Assembly: GCF_008642355.1 (NCBI RefSeq)
Contig: NZ_CP029193.1
Location: forward strand, 2,318,001 to 2,382,000
Direction: 5' to 3'
DNA from: Streptomyces venezuelae
GTDB lineage: Bacteria; Actinomycetota; Actinomycetes; Streptomycetales; Streptomycetaceae
DNA length: 64,000 nt
A program made the position numbers and the translations under genes. Below are positions 49,924 through 58,703 of the stretch, in pieces. Position 1 is the first letter of the stretch. The number at the start of each line of letters is the position of its first letter. The notes beneath the pieces were generated by a model. That model saw only the letters and a program-made list of their open reading frames with translations, was not told the origin of the DNA and made no database searches.

Positions 49924-50241
49924 ATGAGCGTAGTCAAGATCAACGTCCTCACCGTCCCCGCCGACCAGCGCGAAACCCTGGAGAAGCGCTTCGCCTCCCG
50001 CGCCGGCGCCGTGGAGAACTCCGACGGCTTCGAGTGGTTCGAACTCCTCCGCCCCATCGAGGGCACCGACGACTACCTGGTCTACACGCGCTGGCGTGAC
50101 GAGGAGTCGTTCCAGGCATGGATGGAGGGCCCCATGAAGTCGGCCCACCAGGGCGGCGGCGACCGCCCGAAGCCGGCCGCGAGCGGCTCCTCGGTCTGGT
50201 CCTTCGAGGTCGTCCAGCAGGCAGCCCCCAAGGGCGAGTAG
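49924..50241 (+). CDS. Antibiotic biosynthesis monooxygenase (ABM) domain protein
   Basis: A 105-residue alpha+beta dimeric ferredoxin-like domain: VVKINVLTVPADQRETLEKRFASRA, FEWFELLRPIEG, YLVYTRWRDEESFQAWM. Small ABM proteins include heme-degrading (IsdG/HmoB-like) enzymes and quinone monooxygenases; the family alone does not tell which. The ATG at 49924 matches the family's start. It precedes an acetyltransferase gene by 73 bases on the same strand. Confidence 0.9.
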   Translation: MSVVKINVLTVPADQRETLEKRFASRAGAVENSDGFEWFELLRPIEGTDDYLVYTRWRDEESFQAWMEGPMKSAHQGGGDRPKPAASGSSVWSFEVVQQAAPKGE

Positions 50242-50314
50242 CGCGCGACGCCGCGGGGCGGGCCGGGGGCAAATCCCTTGCGGGACCCCGTCCCCCTCGG
50301 CTCAGAATGCGCGT

Positions 50315-50845
50315 ATGACCGAGCCTGTCACCGTCGCCCCCACCCCCGACGCCGCGACCTGGAGTGTCGCGGCCGAGGCGTATGACTCCGATGCCGCTCG
50401 CGCGCTCTGGCGTGCGTACTACACCGAGGTCAGCGATCGCTGGTATCTGCTGCACGAGGGGCGGGTCACCGAACCCGCCGAGCTGGAGCGGGAGATCGCC
50501 GCCGAGAGCGGGAGCGATCTCGCCGCGCCCGACGGGGTGCTGCTCGTCGCGCGGTACGGGGGCGAGGCCGTCGGTACCGCAGGTGTGCGGATGCTCGACG
50601 CGTCGACCGCCGAGCTCAAGCGTGTCTTCGTACGCGAGGACATGCGCGGCAAGGGCGGCTCCGCCGTCCTCCTCGCCGCCGCCGAGGACGCCGCCCGCTC
50701 GCTCGGGGCCGAGCGGGTCGTCCTCGACACCCGTACGGATCTCGTCGAGGCCCGTGCGCTGTACGCACGGCACGGATACGTGGAGACCGAGCCGTTGACC
50801 GTGCGGCCGTACGCCGAGCACTGGTTCCGCAAGGAGCTGGGCTGA
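50315..50845 (+). CDS. GNAT-family N-acetyltransferase
   Basis: A 176-residue enzyme. The acetyl-CoA-binding motif A is LKRVFVREDMRGKGGSAVLLAAAEDAARSLG (Arg-Gly-Lys-Gly-Gly pyrophosphate loop), and VVLDTRTDLVEARALYARHGYVE is motif B. It transfers acetyl from acetyl-CoA to an amine, substrate unknown. It is convergent with the exporter gene (6 bases apart). Confidence 0.9.
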   Translation: MTEPVTVAPTPDAATWSVAAEAYDSDAARALWRAYYTEVSDRWYLLHEGRVTEPAELEREIAAESGSDLAAPDGVLLVARYGGEAVGTAGVRMLDASTAELKRVFVREDMRGKGGSAVLLAAAEDAARSLGAERVVLDTRTDLVEARALYARHGYVETEPLTVRPYAEHWFRKELG

Positions 50846-50851
50846 CCGCGG

Positions 50852-52921
50852 TCACGCCGCGCGTACCACCGTCGCCCCGCCGTCCCGCGGCCGCTCCGAC
50901 TCCGAGCCGCACAGTTCGGAGCTGAGCTCCGCGACCAGCCGGTTCAGGTCCGTGGGGCGGTCGGGGTTCCACCAGTCGCCGAGCAGCTCCGACAGGGACT
51001 CCTCGCGGGCCTTGGCCAGCGTGGCCGCGACCTCGTGGCCGTAGGGAGTGAGGACCATCTCCAGGCCGCGTCGCCGGGCGAGCCGCCGCTCCTCGACCTG
51101 GCGGGCCGCCGCCGTGATGACCGTCAGCGGCACCGTGGTGCGCTCGGCGAGCACGCCGGGTTCCACGGAGCCGTGCCGGGCGATGCGCAGGAGCAGCCAG
51201 CTCGACGCGGGCAGCAGGTCCTGGCCGGCCCGCGCCGTGATCTTCTCGTAGATCGCGCGCCTGCCTTCCCGCGTCCCCAGCACCGAAAGGGCCCGCGCGC
51301 ACTCGTCGTACGACGAACGCTCCACCGGGTTGCTGGCCAGCGTCTGCGTCGGGTCGGGCGCCGTGACCGAGGCGCGCAGCTTGTCCTCGCGCAGGAACCA
51401 GGCGAGGACGAAGGCGGCGAAGGCGACCGGCGCGGCGTAGAGGAAGACGTCCGTGATCGATGAGGCGTACGCGTGCAGGGCGTCGGGGCGCAGGTCGGCC
51501 GGGAGCCGTGCGATGCCGCGCGGGTCCGCTTCCAGGGTGCTCACGCTCAGGCCCGGCGGCAGCTGCTGCCCGGCGAGGGCGTCGGTCAGTTTGTCACCGA
51601 GCCGGTTCGTGAAGATCGTGCCGAAGATCGCGACGCCGAAGGAGGCGCCGATGGAGCGGAAGAACGTCGCGCCGGACGTGGCGACACCCAGGTCCTCGTA
51701 GCTGACGGCGTTCTGCACGATGAGGACGAGGACCTGCATGACGAGGCCGAGTCCCAGGCCGAAGACGAAGAAGAACACGCTCATCTCGCCGGTGCCGCTG
51801 TTCTCGTCCAGCCGGTGGAGGAGGAGCAGGCCGATCGTGGTGACGGCCGTGCCCGCGACCGGGAAGACCTTCCAGCGGCCCGTACGGCTGACGATCTGCC
51901 CGGACGCCGTGGTGGAGAGCAGCATGCCCGCCACCATGGGCAGCATGTGGACGCCCGACATCGTGGGCGTGACCCCCTGCACGACCTGCAGGAACGTGGG
52001 CAGATACGTCATGGCCCCGAACATCGCGAAGCCCACGATGAAGCTGATCACCGCGGACAGGGTGAAGGTGCGGATCCGGAAGAGCTTGAGCGGCAGGACC
52101 GGCTCCGCGGCCCTGCGCTCCACCGCCACGAACACCGCGGCGAGCACCACGCCGAGCACCGCGAGCCCGATGATCTGCGGTGATCCCCAGGACCATGTGG
52201 TGCCGCCGAGCGAGGCGACGAGGACGAGGCAGGTGGCGACGGACGCGATGAGGAAGGTGCCCAGGTAGTCGATGGTGTGCCGGGTGCCGCGCACCGGGAT
52301 GTGCAGGGTGGTGGCGATGACGACGAGTGCGATCACGCCGATGGGCAGGTTGATGTAGAAGACCCAGCGCCAGCTGAGGTGCTCCGTGAACAGCCCGCCG
52401 AGCAGCGGTCCGAGGACACTCGTCGCACCGAAGACCGCGCCGAACAGGCCCTGGTACTTGCCGCGTTCGCGCGGCGACACGAGATCGCCGACGATCGCCA
52501 TGGACAGCACCATGAGGCCGCCGCCGCCGAGTCCCTGCAGCGCGCGGAAGCCGATGAGCTGCGGCATGTTCTGCGCCATGCCGCACAGCGCCGACCCGAC
52601 GAGGAAGATCCCGATCGCGGTCTGGAACAGCTTCTTGCGGCCGTACTGGTCGCCGAGCTTGCCCCACAGAGGGGTGGCGGCCGTCGCGGCCAGCATGTAC
52701 GCGGTGACGACCCACGACAGATGGTCCATGCCGCCGAGATCGCTGACGATCGTCGGCAGCGCGGTGGAGACGATGGTCTGGTCGAGCGCCGCGAGCAGCA
52801 TGCCGAGCAGCAGCGCGCCGATGGATATCAGTACGCCTCCGGGCGGATGCCCGTTGCCTGTGTGTACGGGGACAGGGCCGGGTCCCTCCCCGATGGGGCG
52901 GGCACTGACTTCCTGCGGCAT
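50852..52921 (-). CDS. DHA2-family MFS exporter fused to a MarR-like winged helix
   Basis: A 689-residue protein. Residues about 30-510 form a 14-helix EmrB/QacA-type exporter (LDQTIVSTALPTIVSDLGG, GKLGDQYGRKKLFQ, RALQGLGGGGLMVL). The C-terminal about 160 residues form a soluble helical domain with a winged-helix look: SSWLLLRIARHGSVEPGVLAERTTVPLTVITAAARQVEERRLARRRGLEMVLTPYGHEVAATLA. This pattern matches MarR-type DNA-binding domains and suggests a transporter with a tethered regulator or a regulatory gate. A GGGAGG ribosome site precedes the ATG at 52921. Substrate and any DNA target are unknown. Confidence 0.88.
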   Translation of the reverse strand: MPQEVSARPIGEGPGPVPVHTGNGHPPGGVLISIGALLLGMLLAALDQTIVSTALPTIVSDLGGMDHLSWVVTAYMLAATAATPLWGKLGDQYGRKKLFQTAIGIFLVGSALCGMAQNMPQLIGFRALQGLGGGGLMVLSMAIVGDLVSPRERGKYQGLFGAVFGATSVLGPLLGGLFTEHLSWRWVFYINLPIGVIALVVIATTLHIPVRGTRHTIDYLGTFLIASVATCLVLVASLGGTTWSWGSPQIIGLAVLGVVLAAVFVAVERRAAEPVLPLKLFRIRTFTLSAVISFIVGFAMFGAMTYLPTFLQVVQGVTPTMSGVHMLPMVAGMLLSTTASGQIVSRTGRWKVFPVAGTAVTTIGLLLLHRLDENSGTGEMSVFFFVFGLGLGLVMQVLVLIVQNAVSYEDLGVATSGATFFRSIGASFGVAIFGTIFTNRLGDKLTDALAGQQLPPGLSVSTLEADPRGIARLPADLRPDALHAYASSITDVFLYAAPVAFAAFVLAWFLREDKLRASVTAPDPTQTLASNPVERSSYDECARALSVLGTREGRRAIYEKITARAGQDLLPASSWLLLRIARHGSVEPGVLAERTTVPLTVITAAARQVEERRLARRRGLEMVLTPYGHEVAATLAKAREESLSELLGDWWNPDRPTDLNRLVAELSSELCGSESERPRDGGATVVRAA

Positions 52922-53089
52922 GGACACCTCCCGAGGGGTCCGCGGTCTCTTTCCATCCTGGTCCGTGTCTCCCGTTATGGCCTGTTGAAGCGAGGCTCTG
53001 CATAATCCTTGGATGCTCCGGGGGCGGACGGGACGGCGGTGCGTACGAGAGGTACGAGGCGTACGAGACGTACGAGGGGAGGACCGGCC

Positions 53090-54055
53090 GTGGCCGGACC
53101 GGGAGACGAGGAACGGGCCGCTGAGGACGGAGGCGGCACAGGGGGCGAGGGGGGCGCAAGGGGCGGAGGCGGCGTGGAGGGCGACGCCGTGGACCGGGCG
53201 CGGGCGCGGTCGGCCGCCGCTGCCGCCGCGGCGGACTTCGATCCGCTGCGGATACGGCCGTACGTTTCGCTCCCCGATCCCGCCGGGTCGTCCGGCGGGC
53301 GTCCCCGGGGCGAGGACACCGCTCCCAGTGCGGGCCGCCCTCCGGTGGCGGCCTGGGGTGTACGCCCCGTCGCCGCAGGTGGGGAGGTGGGGACGGATGC
53401 CGGTACGGGTACGGCAGCCGAGGCCGACCTGCACGGAGGCGCCGGTTCGCACGAGAAACGGAGTCTCCGCAAACGCCCCCTCGCCCTGCTCGCCCTCGCC
53501 GGCGCCGTCACCGCCGTGACCGCCGCCACCGTCTTCGCGGTCGGGCTGCTCTCGTCGGCCTCGGGCGGGCCGACCCGGGACAGGGCGCTGCCGGACGATG
53601 TCGCGTCGGCCCACGCGGACCCGACCAGGCCCGCGGCACCCTCCACGAACCCGCGTACGTCGTCCTCGCGCGCCTCTGCCGCCTCGCCGAGCGTCCGGCC
53701 CTCGCGGTCGGCGTCTCCCACCCGCGCGACGGCGCCCCCGTCCCCGGTCTCGCCCTCGTCCGTGCCGCCGTCGACCGCGCGGGCGACGGGCTCGGTCGAG
53801 GCGTCCGCGTCACCGCCCCGCGGGACGGCCGACGCGACGCTGCGGCAGGGGGACAAGGGGACGCAGGTCAGGGAGTTGCAGGGCAGGCTGGCGCAGCTGT
53901 ACCTGTACGTGGGTGAGCGGGACGGCTCGTACACGTACGAGGTCACGGCGGCCGTACGTCGCTACCAGTGGGCCCGCGGCCTCAGGGACGATGCGCCGGG
54001 TGTGTACGGGCGCGAGACGCGTCGCAGCCTGGAGTCGGAGACGACGGAACCCTGA
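53090..54055 (+). CDS. Single-pass membrane protein with a peptidoglycan-binding domain
   Basis: A 321-residue protein. The GTG at 53090 is preceded by GGGGAGGA at 6 bases. A Gly/Ala-rich, low-complexity cytoplasmic segment (about 1-120), one membrane helix (about 130-152), a Ser/Pro/Thr-rich extracytoplasmic linker (about 155-245) and a C-terminal peptidoglycan-binding (PG_binding_1) domain (about 250-315: LRQGDKGTQVRELQGRL, RRYQWARGL, GVYGRETRRSLE) follow. It probably anchors a membrane process to the wall. Five GTACGAG-like repeats lie immediately upstream (53043-53080). Confidence 0.87.
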   Translation: MAGPGDEERAAEDGGGTGGEGGARGGGGVEGDAVDRARARSAAAAAAADFDPLRIRPYVSLPDPAGSSGGRPRGEDTAPSAGRPPVAAWGVRPVAAGGEVGTDAGTGTAAEADLHGGAGSHEKRSLRKRPLALLALAGAVTAVTAATVFAVGLLSSASGGPTRDRALPDDVASAHADPTRPAAPSTNPRTSSSRASAASPSVRPSRSASPTRATAPPSPVSPSSVPPSTARATGSVEASASPPRGTADATLRQGDKGTQVRELQGRLAQLYLYVGERDGSYTYEVTAAVRRYQWARGLRDDAPGVYGRETRRSLESETTEP

Positions 54056-54059
54056 GAGG

Positions 54060-54076
54060 AGCCCCGCGAGGGGGCT
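54060..54076. terminator. Short hairpin between convergent genes
   Basis: AGCCCC (54060-54065) with GGGGCT (54071-54076), in the 40-base gap between the convergent peptidoglycan-binding and HAD genes. It may terminate both. Confidence 0.45.
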
Positions 54077-54095
54077 GCGCGGGGAGAGGGAGGGC

Positions 54096-54785
54096 TCAGC
54101 CGAACGTGAGCCGTATCGACCCGTCACCCGCGTCGGCGACCCCCACCGTCGTCAGGTCGTCGACGTGCACCGTGGGACCGAAGCGCCCGGCGCGCGGGCC
54201 CACGCCCACGACGCGCATACCGGCCGCCTGCCCGGCGCGTATCCCCGCCTCGGAGTCCTCGAAGACGACGCAGTCGGCCGGGTCGAGGCCGAGCGCGGCG
54301 GCCCCCTTGAGGAACCCCTCGGGGTCCGGCTTGCTCGCGCCGACGCTCTCCGCGGTCACCCGCACGTCCGGCAGGGCGAGCCCGGCCGCGGCCATGCGTC
54401 CGGTGGACAGCGGCACGTCGGCGGAGGTCACGAGCGCGTGCGGCAGGCCCAGGTCGGTCAGGGCCGCCAGGAACGCGGGGGCGCCCGGAACCGGGACGAC
54501 GCCCTCCATGTCGGCGGTCTCGGCGGCGAGCATCTCGCGGTTCTCCGCGTAGTTCTCCTCCATGGGCCGCTCGGGCAGCAGCACCGCCATGGACGCGTAG
54601 CCCTGCCGCCCGTGGACGACCTCGATGACCTCGTCGAAGTCGAGGCCGTGCCGCGCGGACCAGCGCTGCCAGCAGCGTTCGACGACGGCGTCGGAGTTGA
54701 CGAGGGTGCCGTCCATGTCGAGGAGGACGGCGCGGGCGGTCAGGACGGGTGCGACAAGGTCGGCGGTCGTGGCCGTGGCCGTCAT
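54096..54785 (-). CDS. HAD-superfamily sugar-phosphate phosphatase
   Basis: A 229-residue HAD hydrolase of the beta-phosphoglucomutase/sugar phosphatase subfamily. Motif I is LLDMDGTLVNSD, motif II is the Thr-Ser-Ala in LVTSADVPL, the Lys is in VGASKPDPEGFLKG and motif IV is VVFEDSEAGI. GGAG lies 8 bases before the ATG at 54785. It dephosphorylates a small sugar phosphate or related metabolite, identity unknown. It is monocistronic. Confidence 0.9.
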   Translation of the reverse strand: MTATATTADLVAPVLTARAVLLDMDGTLVNSDAVVERCWQRWSARHGLDFDEVIEVVHGRQGYASMAVLLPERPMEENYAENREMLAAETADMEGVVPVPGAPAFLAALTDLGLPHALVTSADVPLSTGRMAAAGLALPDVRVTAESVGASKPDPEGFLKGAAALGLDPADCVVFEDSEAGIRAGQAAGMRVVGVGPRAGRFGPTVHVDDLTTVGVADAGDGSIRLTFG

Positions 54786-54995
54786 GGAAGTGCTCCAGGC
54801 GCAGAAGTGGCGGCGGAAGAACGAGGCGAAGATCAAGGCGGCCCCGCCCGCCGGTCAGGGAGTACGGGCGGAGCCACTTTGTTCCTGCACGGTACAAAAC
54901 GCGGGCCGCAAAAGCCAACGCCGCAGGTCACACCGCCCAAGCGCCCCAAAAAGGACGCGCCGAGAAGGGCGGCCGACCGGGCCCCCGGCCCGCCG

Positions 54996-55577
54996 TCACC
55001 CGGCGATCGCCTCGTAAAGGCTCCACACCCCGAGCCCCAGCATCAGCAGGGCCGCGATCTTCGTGATGAGCGCCAGCGGCACCCGCTTCATCAGCGCCTT
55101 GCCGCCGACGATGCCGAGCCCGGCCACCGCCCACAGGGCGAGCACCGCGCCGAGGCCCACGGAGAGCGGGTCGTCGTAGCGGGCGGCCAGGTTCGCGGTC
55201 ATGATCTGCGTCAGATCGCCGAACTCGGCGACGAGGATGAGCATGAAGCCCGCGCCGGACACCTTCCAGAAGCTCTGGTTCTCGGGCTGCTTGACCTCTT
55301 CCTCGTCCTCACCGCCCTTGAGCAGCAGCATCGCCGCACCCGCCAGGAAGAGGACGCCGGTCAGCGCGTGGACCAGCTGCTGCGGGAGCAGGGTCAGGAC
55401 GCTGCCCGCCGCGACGGCGAGCACCACGTGGACGGTGAAGGCGGCGGCGACACCGGCGAAGACGTAGGAGGCGCGGTAGCGCGTGCCGAGGACGAGACCG
55501 GCCAGTGCCGTCTTGTCCGGCAGCTCGGCCAGGAAGACGACGCCGAAGACGAGCGCCGTCACGCTGATGCTGATCAA
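54996..55577 (-). CDS. GDT1/TMEM165-family cation transporter (Mn/Ca type)
   Basis: A 193-residue membrane protein with six helices in two halves, each carrying the family's acidic motif: FLAELPDKTALAG and LVAEFGDLTQIM (E-x-G-D-[KL]-[ST] pattern). The TTG at 55577 has GAGGA 4 bases upstream and gives the family's N-terminus; an internal GTG at 55562 is possible. Bacterial members export Mn2+ or exchange Ca2+. I looked for a yybP-ykoY Mn riboswitch upstream and did not recognise one. Confidence 0.88.
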   Translation of the reverse strand: MISISVTALVFGVVFLAELPDKTALAGLVLGTRYRASYVFAGVAAAFTVHVVLAVAAGSVLTLLPQQLVHALTGVLFLAGAAMLLLKGGEDEEEVKQPENQSFWKVSGAGFMLILVAEFGDLTQIMTANLAARYDDPLSVGLGAVLALWAVAGLGIVGGKALMKRVPLALITKIAALLMLGLGVWSLYEAIAG

Positions 55578-56123
55578 GGGTTCCTCAATCGGTCGGGGCC
55601 GCCCCACCGAGAGTCTTCCACCGTTTCGCGTACGACACCTCGGCACGGCAGCGCACACGGACGCACACGGGTGTGGACGTCTGGACGTACACGGATGTGG
55701 ACGTCACGACGTACGCGTCATGTGATGCGTACGCCTGCACTGCTTGCCGAAGGTCTCGCTGGCCTGCCCCGCGGGGCCTGCCTCCGGGCGCCGGCTCAGA
55801 CGAGCTGAGCAGTATGTCGACGGTCCGGCGAAGAGCTACTCCCCTTCTGCGCCGTCCATCGTACGGGACGGCGCACAGGTCGCGGCCAGGGGCTTTCGGT
55901 CCCGCGCCGGAGTGACCCGGGTCACTGGCCGCCCCACAACGCGCGGGAAATGCGCGGGAATGCAACTTCCGTCCCGCCCAATGCACTTGACGCCGCGCCA
56001 GAACTCTTGAAGTCGGCACCTCTTTGACGCGACCCTGTCACTGGACGCACATCCGTCCGTAACCCCGACCCGCGACGCTGACCGCTCCACCGGTCAACCG
56101 CCCCCCACATCAAGGGAGTTCGC
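55578..56123. other. Gene-free divergent region with a 24-base tandem repeat
   Basis: No gene is supported in these 546 bases. The main feature is the tandem repeat at 55665-55712. The rest is less G/C-rich and presumably holds promoters for the GDT1-like and HNH nuclease genes. Short open frames here lack ribosome sites and typical codon bias. Confidence 0.5.
55665..55712. repeat. 24-base tandem direct repeat
   Basis: Two adjacent 24-base units, at 55665-55688 and 55689-55712, are equal at 21 positions; both contain ACACGG, TGTGGACGTC and end in GACGT. They lie about 90-135 bases upstream of the GDT1-like gene start. Confidence 0.75.
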
Positions 56124-56804
56124 ATGCCCGCTGTCTACGCGCGTCGAAGCACCCGGCACACCGCCCGCACCCGACGTACCCGGCCCGCCTTCGCCGCCGC
56201 AGCCGTCGTCCTCGCCACCGCCGCCACCCTCCTCACCGGCACCTCCGCCCAGGCCGCTCCCCCGGCCCCGGTCAGCGCCGCCACCGCACGGACCTACCTC
56301 GCCGACCTCACCGTCAAGGCCGAGGGCTCCTCCGACGGCTACAGCCGCGACAAGTTCCCGCACTGGAAGACGCAGTCCGGCGCCTGCAACACGCGCGAGG
56401 TCGTCCTCAAGCGCGACGGCACGAACGTGGAGCAGGACTCCAGCTGCGCCGCCACCTCCGGCACCTGGAAGTCCGCCTACGACGGCGCGACCTGGACCGT
56501 CGCGTCCGACCTCGACATCGACCACGTCGTGCCGCTTTCCGAGGCCTGGAAGTCCGGCGCGAACGGCTGGACCACCGCGCAGCGCGAGGGCTTCGCCAAC
56601 GACCTGGCCCGGCCGCAGCTGATCGCCGTGACCGACAACGTGAACCAGGCCAAGGGCGACAAGGACCCGGCGGAGTGGATGCCGCCCACCGCCTCGTACC
56701 ACTGCTACTACGCCCGGATGTGGGTGGACGTGAAGCACCACTACAAGCTGACCGTGAACACCGAGGAGAAGAGCAAGCTCTCCTCGGTCCTCAGCGGCTG
56801 CTGA
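56124..56804 (+). CDS. Secreted HNH-family nuclease (DUF1524/GmrSD C-terminal-like)
   Basis: A 226-residue secreted protein. A signal peptide (about 1-40, ending SAQAAPPAP) is followed by a domain with the catalytic core DIDHVVPLSEAW (His-His metal site), FANDLARPQLIAV and NQAKGDKDPAEWMP, the pattern of HNH-like DUF1524 proteins. Several Cys residues fit a disulphide-stabilised extracellular enzyme. AAGGGAG lies 6 bases before the ATG. It is expected to degrade extracellular DNA or RNA. Confidence 0.9.
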   Translation: MPAVYARRSTRHTARTRRTRPAFAAAAVVLATAATLLTGTSAQAAPPAPVSAATARTYLADLTVKAEGSSDGYSRDKFPHWKTQSGACNTREVVLKRDGTNVEQDSSCAATSGTWKSAYDGATWTVASDLDIDHVVPLSEAWKSGANGWTTAQREGFANDLARPQLIAVTDNVNQAKGDKDPAEWMPPTASYHCYYARMWVDVKHHYKLTVNTEEKSKLSSVLSGC

Positions 56805-56899
56805 ACCGTTCCCGCAATCGTCGGCCGGTTCTCGCGGAACCGGCCCGCTCCTCCCCGTCGTTCCGTACCGTACGGGGCGACGGAGGAGGGTGATCACCT

Positions 56900-58573
56900 G
56901 TGCCACGGCTGCGCCTGGGTCCACTGCTGAGGTACGTCGACGGTTCCACGGCGACCGTCTGGGTCGAGGCCGACCGGCCCTGCACCGCCGAGGTGCGGTG
57001 CGCGGACGGCGCGGGCGGCACGGCCCGGACCTTCCAGATCTCCGGCCACCACTACGCGCTCGTCCCGGTCACCGGACTCACCCCGGGCACGGAGACGGCG
57101 TACGAGGTGCGGCTCGGCGACGGCGCGGAGGCCGCGGCCGCCGTATGGCCGCTGCCCGATGCGCCTTTCCCCCCGAGCACCATCCGCGCGCCCGCCGCGC
57201 CCGGTGCGGGCGGTGAGGCCGCCGATGAGGTGCGGGTCACGTTCGGCTCCTGCCGGTGGGCCGCACCACCCTCCGGCGAGCACGACCCGGTGGGGCCCGA
57301 CGCGCTGGACACGCTCGCCGCCCACATCGCCGCCGACCCGGCCGCCGAGCGCCCGGACGTCCTGCTGCTCCTGGGCGATCAGGTGTACGCGGACCAGACC
57401 TCCAAGGCCACCCAGCGCTGGCTCGCGGCCCGCCGCGACCTGACCGGTCCCCCGGGGGCCCAGGTCGCGGACTATGAGGAGTACACGCACCTCTACTACG
57501 AGTCCTGGCTCGACCCGGAGGTGCGCTGGCTCCTGTCGACCGTGCCCAGCAGCATGGTCTTCGACGATCACGACGTGATCGACGACTGGAACACCAGCGC
57601 CGCCTGGGTCGCCGAGATGCGGGCCACGCCCTGGTGGCGCGAGCGGATCCTGAGCGGCCTCATGTCGTACTGGGTCCACCAGCACCTCGGCAATCTGCCG
57701 CCCGACGAGCTGGCCCGCGACAAGCTGTACGCCTCCGTGTGCGCCGCCCACGACGGCACGGACGTGCTGCGGGCCTTCGCCGCCGCGGCCGACGCGGACG
57801 CGGGCGCCGCCCGGTGGAGCTACCGGCGGGACTTCGGGCGGGTCCGGCTCCTCATGGTGGACACCCGGGCCGCCCGTGTCCTCGCGGAGGGCGAGCGCGC
57901 GATGCTCGACGCCGCCGAGGCCGAGTGGGTGCGCGAGCAGACGCTCGCGGATCCGGGGACGTACGACCACCTCCTCATCGGCACCTCGCTGCCCTGGCTG
58001 CTCCCCCACCTCATCCACGACGCCGAGGGGTGGAACGCCGCGCTGTGCCGCGGTGAGCGCGGCGAGCGGTGGGCCCGGTTCGGGGAGAACCTGCGCCGGC
58101 GCTCCGACCTGGAGCACTGGGCCGCCTTCCCCGCCTCGTTCGAAGCGCTGACCGCGCTGATCGCGGAGGCGGGCTCGGGGCCGGGGGCACCCGCGACGAT
58201 CTGCGTGCTCTCCGGCGACGTCCACCACGCCTACGTCGCCGAGCCGAGCTGGCCCGCGGGCAACGGGCCCGACGCCCGGGTGCTCCAGCTGACCTGCTCG
58301 CCCGTCCACAACTCCATCCCCAAGTCGATCAGGCTCGGGTTCCGCTTCGGCTGGAGCCGGGTGGGACGCAGCCTCGGACGACGGTTCGCCCGGCACGCCA
58401 AGGTGTCGCAGGCGGGCATCGACTGGCGCAGGACGGGCGGACCCTGGTTCGGCAACCAGCTCATGACCCTGACGCTGCGCGGCCGTTCGGCCCGGCTGCG
58501 CCTCGATCAGGCGCGGACGGTGCGGGGCGGGGGCGTACGGCTGGAGACCGCGGAGGAGAGGCGACTCACGTGA
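56900..58573 (+). CDS. PhoD-like alkaline phosphatase/phosphodiesterase
   Basis: A 557-residue metallophosphoesterase. Metal-binding motifs are LLLGDQVYADQ, VFDDHDVIDDW and CVLSGDVHHAYVAE; a fibronectin-like N-terminal strand domain (about 1-110) precedes the catalytic domain. No signal peptide is visible, unlike many PhoD enzymes, so it may act in the cytoplasm or leave by another route. The GTG at 56900 has GGAGGAGGG about 9 bases upstream. It hydrolyses phosphomono- or diesters. No Pho box was recognised. Confidence 0.88.
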   Translation: MPRLRLGPLLRYVDGSTATVWVEADRPCTAEVRCADGAGGTARTFQISGHHYALVPVTGLTPGTETAYEVRLGDGAEAAAAVWPLPDAPFPPSTIRAPAAPGAGGEAADEVRVTFGSCRWAAPPSGEHDPVGPDALDTLAAHIAADPAAERPDVLLLLGDQVYADQTSKATQRWLAARRDLTGPPGAQVADYEEYTHLYYESWLDPEVRWLLSTVPSSMVFDDHDVIDDWNTSAAWVAEMRATPWWRERILSGLMSYWVHQHLGNLPPDELARDKLYASVCAAHDGTDVLRAFAAAADADAGAARWSYRRDFGRVRLLMVDTRAARVLAEGERAMLDAAEAEWVREQTLADPGTYDHLLIGTSLPWLLPHLIHDAEGWNAALCRGERGERWARFGENLRRRSDLEHWAAFPASFEALTALIAEAGSGPGAPATICVLSGDVHHAYVAEPSWPAGNGPDARVLQLTCSPVHNSIPKSIRLGFRFGWSRVGRSLGRRFARHAKVSQAGIDWRRTGGPWFGNQLMTLTLRGRSARLRLDQARTVRGGGVRLETAEERRLT

Positions 58574-58703
58574 ATACGTGAAGGGGTGGTGTTCCCGGGA
58601 CACGAGTCCCTTACACGGGCGGGGTTCGACGGCGGGGGCGCCGACGGCATGATGAGGCGGACCGTCCGGTTCCAGCGTCCGCAATGCCCCGGGAGTCACG
58701 CTT

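Noticed and set aside
55673..56019. Small open frames in the 55.6-56.1 kb gap
   Set aside because: They lack ribosome sites, run over the tandem repeat and have no recognisable protein features.
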